Shown here in pieces: positions 58,925 through 64,000 of a DNA stretch of 64,000 nt. The stretch is from JAZKJD01 sp040384585 (GTDB lineage Bacteria > Pseudomonadota > Gammaproteobacteria > Diplorickettsiales > Diplorickettsiaceae). Location: contig JAZKJD010000007.1 in assembly GCA_040384585.1 (NCBI GenBank), positions 19,081 to 83,080 on the forward strand, read 5' to 3'. The translations under genes were made by a program, and so were the position numbers. Position 1 is the first letter of the stretch. The number at the start of each line of letters is the position of its first letter. A model generated the notes under the pieces. The model worked only from the letters and a program-made list of their open reading frames with translations, was not told the origin of the DNA and did no database searches.

Positions 58925-59311
58925 TTATCCAGACCGTTTTGCTTTATCTTTTTCGATCGCATGATCGATTAAATTATGTAATCGCTGGCGTTTGACTTCT
59001 AAATCGTCATAAAAAAACCGTAATGCAGGAACAATACGCAGCTTAAGCCTTTGCGCTAATGCATAACGTAAACGCGAAGCCGCTTTTTTAAGTAATTTAA
59101 TAGTCACTTCTTTCGTAGTCTGTTGGCCTTGCAAGGCAAGATCAAGCTGAGTCAATAATATATCGGCAAAAGCCAAATCTCGCGAAACTTTAACCGAAGT
59201 AATAGTAATAAATCGCAAGCGAGGATCGGCTATTTCTTGTTGTAAAATAACCGTTAATTCCCTTTGAATTAAATCCGCAATACGCGTAATGCGACTATAC
59301 TCTTTTGGCAT
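58925..59311 (-). CDS. rbfA: Ribosome-binding factor A
   Basis: A 30S maturation factor with a KH-like fold. The 128-residue protein has RITRIADLIQRELTVILQQEIADPRLRFITITSVKVSRDLAFADILLT, KKAASRLRYALAQRLKLRIVPALRFFYDD, matching RbfA over its length. It starts where infB ends (overlapping at 59311) and precedes truB by 29 bases on the same transcript. Confidence 0.97.
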   Translation of the reverse strand: MPKEYSRITRIADLIQRELTVILQQEIADPRLRFITITSVKVSRDLAFADILLTQLDLALQGQQTTKEVTIKLLKKAASRLRYALAQRLKLRIVPALRFFYDDLEVKRQRLHNLIDHAIEKDKAKRSG

Positions 59312-61752
59312 CAGATGCTTCTTGCGACTGTGGTACGTTCAAAGACTTCGATCATATCTGCAGCACGGATATCACTAAAGTTTTTGATGCCTATACCACA
59401 CTCCATACCGCTTCGCACTTCTGCTACATCTTCTTTAAAGCGACGTAATGAATACAATTCACCTTCATGTATAACAACATTATCGCGGAGTATACGAATA
59501 GACGCATTACGTCGTACAAGACCCTGCGTCACCATACAGCCTGCTATAACACCCAGCTTAGCAGAACGAAAAACTTCTCTGATCTCTGCTAAACCTAAAA
59601 TAGTTTCCTTGATTTCAGGTGATAATAGACCATTCATGACACTTTTTACTTGATCAATCAGGTCATAAATAACGCTGTAATAATGCATAATTAAGCCTTC
59701 GCGCTCAACAATGCGTTTAGCAGTAACATCTGCTCTGACATTAAAGCCTAGAATCGATGCTTTAGAAGCTAAAGCAAGATTAACGTCCGATTCAGTAATA
59801 GCACCCACTCCACAATAAACTAGTTTTACTTTGACTTCTGAAGTCGATAATTTATTTAATGCTTCTTGTAAAGCCTCTGCAGAACCTTGTACATCTGTTT
59901 TTAAGATGATATTAAGAACCTTAACTTCTCCTTGGCCAAGATGACCAAAAATATCTTCTGTTTTCACTGCACGTTGTTGAGCCAGCTTACCTTCACGTAA
60001 TTTACTTTCACGAAATAGAGCAATTTCACGCGCCTTACGTTCGTCGGGAACAACAACCGCTTCATCACCTGCTACGGGTGCCGTTGATAATCCTAACACT
60101 TCTACAGGCATAGAAGGACCTGCTGATTCCACCACTTGACCTCGCTCATCGAGTAAAGCACGTACTCGGCCATGCGCTACTCCCGCCAATAAAAGGTCAC
60201 CTTTCGCAATTTTTCCGCGTTGCACCAATATGGTTACAACAGGACCTCTTCCTTTATCTAAACGAGATTCAATAACAATCCCTTGCCCTGGTCCATCTTG
60301 TGGCGCTTTAAGTTCTAACACTTCGGCTTGGACTAATAGGGAAGCCAGTAAGTCATCAATGCCTGCGCCTGTTTTGGCTGAAACAGGAATCAACATAGTA
60401 TCGCCGCCCCATTCTTCAGGAATGAGACCCTGCTTCGATAGTTCGTTTTTTATTCTATCAATATCTGCTTCAGGCTTATCGATTTTATTAATAGCAACGA
60501 CAATAGGTGCATTAGCAGCTTTAGCATGCTGAATAGCTTCAATCGTTTGTGGCATAACACCATCGTCTGCTGCAACAACTAATACGACAATATCGGTGAC
60601 TCGTGTACCTCTTGCACGCATGGCAGTAAAAGCAGAGTGTCCAGGTGTATCTAAAAAGGTGATAATTCCCTTCGGAATTTCTACATGATAAGCCCCAATA
60701 TGTTGGGTAATACCCCCTGCTTCTCCCTGCGTTACTTTCGTACGCCGTATATAGTCTAATAAAGAGGTTTTTCCATGATCAACATGGCCCATAATAGTGA
60801 CGACAGGAGGACGCGCCTGCAATTCTCCCATTTGTTGTTGCGTACTAAAAACTAAACCTTCTTCTAAGGCATTGGCACTAATAGGTTTAGCGATATGGCC
60901 CATTTCCTCAACAACAAGAATGGCCGTATCTTGTTCAATCGGCTGATTAATCGTCGCGATTACGCCCAACTTCATTAAGGATTTAATAACTTCTGCCGCC
61001 TTTACGGATATCTTTTGTGCCAGCTCAGCAACCGTTATGATCTCAGGAATACCCACCTCGTATTTTACAGCCATAGTTGGTTTTTCAAATTGCTGTTGGA
61101 GAAAATGATCGGCCCTTTTGTGCTTAGCCCCTTTTTTTCGATAACAAAACTCATCGTCTGTTTCTTCTCCCAACAGATAAATATTCTTATGCCGATACTT
61201 AGCCATTTCCTTTTCTTTTAAACTACGAACTTTATGCTTTTTCTCTCGCTCTATTTTTTCTTTATTCGCTGCTAATGCTATCGTTGATTTTTCGGCAGGC
61301 TTCGATTTTTTTTCTATGTCAGAAGCGCTTAGACTTTTTCCTTCTTGAGCGATCGGATGCTCTCTCTTCAAATCTCCACCTGCCACTGATTCAGTTGGTA
61401 GCGATTGCGGGGAAGCAATAGGTGTTTTCTCTAATGGCTCTTCTTTTGCTAATAGGTGTTCTTGTGCCGCTTTCTTTTGTGTTTCCGCTAATTCCTTTTC
61501 TTCTGCCTCTTTTACACGATTTGTTTCTTCATCGATTAAACCCTCATTACTTTTAACGTAAGTTCTCTTTTTCCGCACTTGAATCTTGATAGTTTTTGCC
61601 TTACCTGAAGTATCTTTAACTTTCAGTAAACTGTTGCTTTTACGAGTACGTGTTAAGGTAATAAGCTTTTTAGGACTATTATTAGAGACCTCTTTTTCAT
61701 GCTCATGAGAAGGAATCTTATTTATCACGTTATCTCTGGTATTATCTGTCAT
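59311..61752 (-). CDS. infB: Translation initiation factor IF-2
   Basis: A GTPase that brings fMet-tRNA to the 30S subunit. The 813-residue protein has a long charged N-terminal region (to about 300, with Lys/Glu-rich segments), then the G domain: G1 GHVDHGKTSLLDYIR, the switch II DTPGHSAF, NKID and SAKTGAGI. Domains II-IV follow, with GSAEALQEALNKL and CGIGIKNFSDIRAADMIEVFE at the end. N-terminal length is slightly below that of E. coli. It lies between nusA and rbfA, 30 bases after the nusA stop. Confidence 0.98.
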   Translation of the reverse strand: MTDNTRDNVINKIPSHEHEKEVSNNSPKKLITLTRTRKSNSLLKVKDTSGKAKTIKIQVRKKRTYVKSNEGLIDEETNRVKEAEEKELAETQKKAAQEHLLAKEEPLEKTPIASPQSLPTESVAGGDLKREHPIAQEGKSLSASDIEKKSKPAEKSTIALAANKEKIEREKKHKVRSLKEKEMAKYRHKNIYLLGEETDDEFCYRKKGAKHKRADHFLQQQFEKPTMAVKYEVGIPEIITVAELAQKISVKAAEVIKSLMKLGVIATINQPIEQDTAILVVEEMGHIAKPISANALEEGLVFSTQQQMGELQARPPVVTIMGHVDHGKTSLLDYIRRTKVTQGEAGGITQHIGAYHVEIPKGIITFLDTPGHSAFTAMRARGTRVTDIVVLVVAADDGVMPQTIEAIQHAKAANAPIVVAINKIDKPEADIDRIKNELSKQGLIPEEWGGDTMLIPVSAKTGAGIDDLLASLLVQAEVLELKAPQDGPGQGIVIESRLDKGRGPVVTILVQRGKIAKGDLLLAGVAHGRVRALLDERGQVVESAGPSMPVEVLGLSTAPVAGDEAVVVPDERKAREIALFRESKLREGKLAQQRAVKTEDIFGHLGQGEVKVLNIILKTDVQGSAEALQEALNKLSTSEVKVKLVYCGVGAITESDVNLALASKASILGFNVRADVTAKRIVEREGLIMHYYSVIYDLIDQVKSVMNGLLSPEIKETILGLAEIREVFRSAKLGVIAGCMVTQGLVRRNASIRILRDNVVIHEGELYSLRRFKEDVAEVRSGMECGIGIKNFSDIRAADMIEVFERTTVARSI

Positions 61753-61782
61753 ACTATGCCTCTCCTGCCAGTAATAGTATTT

Positions 61783-63339
61783 CTACCCGGCACCTTTTTT
61801 CTCTTCTTCAAACCAATGTGCTCGCGCTGCCATAATAAGCTTACCCGCTTTTCCACGCTCTAAATCGATAATATCCAATAGATCATCTACCGATAACTCA
61901 GCCAAAGCCTCACGCGATGAGACTCCGTGTTTAGCTAAGATAGCCGCGTCTTCTTCCGTCATTCCCTGCAATGAAAGCAAGTCTTGATTCACTTCGAATG
62001 GCTTTTTCTGTTCATCATGCTTAGCCAATGTTGCCGCGCGTGTTGCAAGGACTTCTTTTGCGCTGCTTTGCAGCGCTTCCACTAAGGTTTCATCAAACTC
62101 CTCAATATCAAGTAGCTCGTGTTCTGCAACATAAGCGATTTCCTCTAAACTGGTAAAACCCTCACGAGCAAGTACCTGTGCCAATTCTTCATCAATGCCT
62201 AATTGCTCCATAAAAAGACTTTGTAAACTCTCTGACTCTTTAACAAGTTTCTTATCGGCGTCTTCTACCGTAATAACATTAATCACCCAACCCGTTAATT
62301 CGCTTGCCAAACGTACATTTTGTCCATTCCTACCAATGGCTTGCGATAGTTGTTCTTTTTGTACCGCCACATCCATAACATGTGTATCTTCATCCACAAC
62401 AATAGAGACCACTTCAGCAGGAGCCATCGCATTAATGACAAATTGAATTGGATTATCATCCCATAAGACAATGTCGATACGCTCTCCCGCTAATTCGCTG
62501 GATACTGCCTGTACACGTGCGCCCCTCATTCCTACGCAAGCACCGATAGGATCAATACGGCCATCATTGGTTTTAACAGCAATCTTTGCACGTGAGCCCG
62601 GATCACGCGCAACACTTTTGATTTCAATGAGTTCTTCGCCAATTTCTGGCACTTCTATTTTAAACAATTCGATCAACATTTCAGGACATGTACGGCTCAT
62701 CAATAGCTGAGGACCCCTAATCTGCGGATTAACGGCATATAAATAACCGCGCAAACAACGATCAGCAACTTCTTTAATGCGTACTTCTTCACGAGGAATC
62801 ATTTCTTCACGAGGAATAAACGCTTCTACACTAGCCCCTAAATCAAGAATTAAACCTTCTCGCGTAATACGTTTTACGATACCCGGCAATAATTCACCAA
62901 TGCGTTTCTCGTAGGCTTCGGCTATTTTAGCACGTTCCGCTTCTCTGACCTTTTGAATAATAACTTGTTTCGCTGTTTGCGCAGCAATTCGTCCAAATGC
63001 TACGGAAGACATACGTTCTTCTATAACATCTCCTACTCTACTATTTGGGTTACGCTGTTTTGCTTCGCTTAAGTGAATTTGCTTCAACGGTTCAAAAAGG
63101 TTTTCGTCTGTATTATCAGACTCGCTTAATTCATCAGCCACCACGGACCAGCAACGAAATGTTTCATAGTCACCCGTATGACGATCGATGACCACGCGAA
63201 CCTCAATCTCTTTGCCCGCTTTCTTTTTAGTCGCCGTCGCTAAAGCCGCTTCTATCGCCTTGAAAATAAGCTCTTTATCAACATCTTTCTCGTTTGATAC
63301 CGTCTCTGCCACTAATAAAATTTCTTTTTTCATCGCCAT
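61783..63339 (-). CDS. nusA: Transcription termination/antitermination factor NusA
   Basis: Binds RNA polymerase and nascent RNA. The 518-residue protein has the N-terminal polymerase-binding domain (EILLVAETVSNEKDVDKELIF), the S1 domain around LLPGIVKRITREGLILDLGASVEAFIPREEMIPRE, KH domains (GACVGMRGARVQAVSSELAGERIDIV; QLSQAIGRNGQNVRLASELTGW), and two C-terminal acidic repeats (from about residue 370). ATG 63339 has GGAGG at proper spacing; ATG 63333 is also in frame. It follows rimP by 16 bases. Confidence 0.98.
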   Translation of the reverse strand: MAMKKEILLVAETVSNEKDVDKELIFKAIEAALATATKKKAGKEIEVRVVIDRHTGDYETFRCWSVVADELSESDNTDENLFEPLKQIHLSEAKQRNPNSRVGDVIEERMSSVAFGRIAAQTAKQVIIQKVREAERAKIAEAYEKRIGELLPGIVKRITREGLILDLGASVEAFIPREEMIPREEVRIKEVADRCLRGYLYAVNPQIRGPQLLMSRTCPEMLIELFKIEVPEIGEELIEIKSVARDPGSRAKIAVKTNDGRIDPIGACVGMRGARVQAVSSELAGERIDIVLWDDNPIQFVINAMAPAEVVSIVVDEDTHVMDVAVQKEQLSQAIGRNGQNVRLASELTGWVINVITVEDADKKLVKESESLQSLFMEQLGIDEELAQVLAREGFTSLEEIAYVAEHELLDIEEFDETLVEALQSSAKEVLATRAATLAKHDEQKKPFEVNQDLLSLQGMTEEDAAILAKHGVSSREALAELSVDDLLDIIDLERGKAGKLIMAARAHWFEEEKKGAG

Positions 63340-63355
63340 AGCCTGCCTCCGGTTA

Positions 63356-63811
63356 TTAAATTATCTCAGGCAACACATTCGCATGCATGATATTGTCCCA
63401 GGTTAATACCAAGGCTTCCCCATCTTGGTCTAGTATGATTCCTTCTTCGCTTGTAGACTTTAATAGCCCTTTAAACCTTCGTTGATTACTAATCAATATA
63501 TCCGTATGAATACTGACACGATATCCAACAAAACGCTGAAATTGATCCTCTGTAAATAAGGGTCGATTTAAACCAGGAGAAGAAACCTCTAAGCTATAGC
63601 TAGCTAATGTAGGGTTTTCCACATCAAATACTGCACTGATCTGACGGCTGACTCGCTCACAATCTGTTAGCGTAATCCCCTGCTCATTATCGATATAAAT
63701 GCGTAGTATGCGGCGCTGGCCTTGAGATAGATAAACACAACCCCATAGCTCATAACCCAGGGCATTAACCGTCGGTAGAATCAGTGCTTTTATTGCCGAA
63801 TTATTCTTCAT
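63356..63811 (-). CDS. rimP: Ribosome maturation factor RimP
   Basis: Needed for 30S assembly. The 151-residue protein shows LPTVNALGYELWGCVYLSQGQRRILRIYIDNEQGITLTDCERVSRQISAVFDVENP, then YSLEVSSPGLNRPLFTEDQFQRFVGYRVSIHT, the RimP core. It leads the rimP-nusA-infB-rbfA-truB cluster behind tRNA-fMet, an arrangement known from many gammaproteobacteria (metY operon). Confidence 0.97.
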   Translation of the reverse strand: MKNNSAIKALILPTVNALGYELWGCVYLSQGQRRILRIYIDNEQGITLTDCERVSRQISAVFDVENPTLASYSLEVSSPGLNRPLFTEDQFQRFVGYRVSIHTDILISNQRRFKGLLKSTSEEGIILDQDGEALVLTWDNIMHANVLPEII

Positions 63812-63853
63812 TGCCTTATAAAGGGCACTCTCATTTAAGTTATCCCTTTCCTC

Positions 63854-63890
63854 TAGAGGTGTGTCGCGTCATTCGCTGAATGACGGCATA
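63854..63890. repeat. Partial family D-like end with short palindrome
   Basis: AGGTGTGTCGCGTCATTCGCTGAATGACGGC: the AGGTGTGTCG start resembles the family D end, and GTCATTC/GAATGAC form a 7-bp stem. It lies between the tRNA terminator and rimP. Confidence 0.45.
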
Positions 63891-63896
63891 TCCTAA

Positions 63897-63919
63897 GCAA
63901 AAAGCCCCAAAATGGGGCC
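63897..63919 (-). terminator. Rho-independent terminator after tRNA-fMet
   Basis: A 6-bp stem (GCCCCA/TGGGGC) at 63904-63918 followed on the minus strand by TTTTTG at 63903-63898. It lies 16 bases past the CCA of the tRNA gene, so the tRNA may be a separate short transcript with partial read-through into rimP. Confidence 0.8.
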
Positions 63920-63934
63920 TTCAACACAGTAAAA

Positions 63935-64000
<66 letters not shown>

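Overview
The window looks like a chromosomal segment of an AT-rich, host-associated gammaproteobacterium of the order Legionellales, most like the Coxiellaceae (Rickettsiella/Diplorickettsia type). This is inferred from the protein types, the gene orders (rpsU-yqeY-dnaG, metY-rimP-nusA-infB-rbfA-truB), the low GC, a secreted chitinase suggesting an arthropod host, and several large low-complexity proteins resembling secretion-system substrates. No taxonomic marker was searched, so the placement is an inference.

Layout. 1-7.4 kb: a partial unknown gene, a GT87-like membrane glycosyltransferase, lgt, a MATE exporter, gpmI and ctpA. 7.4-11.5 kb, minus strand: a cluster that could make and sense a signal, with a LuxI/GNAT-like acyltransferase, a divergent S-adenosylhomocysteine-hydrolase-like protein and a PAS hybrid histidine kinase. 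12.18-26.38 kb: an integrative element of about 14.1 kb. It is bounded by a 57-bp direct repeat of the 3' half of tRNA-Lys, with the intact tRNA at the right end. It carries a HigBA-type module, an excisionase-like protein, a candidate cysteine-hydrolase effector, a tyrosine recombinase, trehalose-6-phosphate synthase, an HTH/ParB-like regulator, a DnaB-N/RepA-like helicase fusion, a zinc ribbon, a HAD phosphatase, a GT4 glycosyltransferase and a GH18 chitinase. 26.5-28.6 kb: debris (IS3 end, frameshifted inverse-autotransporter adhesin, epmB remnant). 28.6-32.8 kb: membrane protein, OPT transporter, serS. 33-45.8 kb: a tightly overlapping purine operon, purL-purM-purQ(S)-purC-purF-purD-purN/H-purE-purK-folD. 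45.8-56 kb: pepA-like, ald, dnaG, yqeY, rpsU, tsaD, a 698-residue unknown protein and plsY. 56-64 kb: orn, efp, a tiny NPGH-repeat protein, and truB-rbfA-infB-nusA-rimP-tRNA-fMet.

The most distinctive feature is a dense set of palindromic repeats, at least six families here. Two have entered genes in frame: family A lies inside purQ and family B inside purD, without breaking either enzyme, much as Rickettsia palindromic elements do. Others supply stop codons and C-terminal codons (purC, plsY, the HTH/ParB gene). Arms of the hairpin family carry compensatory changes between copies, so the folded structure appears to be maintained.

The purine operon shows two gene fusions: PurQ with a PurS-like tail, matching the short PurL that needs PurS, and PurN-PurH. 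With folD it covers the de novo route from PRPP to IMP except for purB, which is not in this window; purA is also not here.
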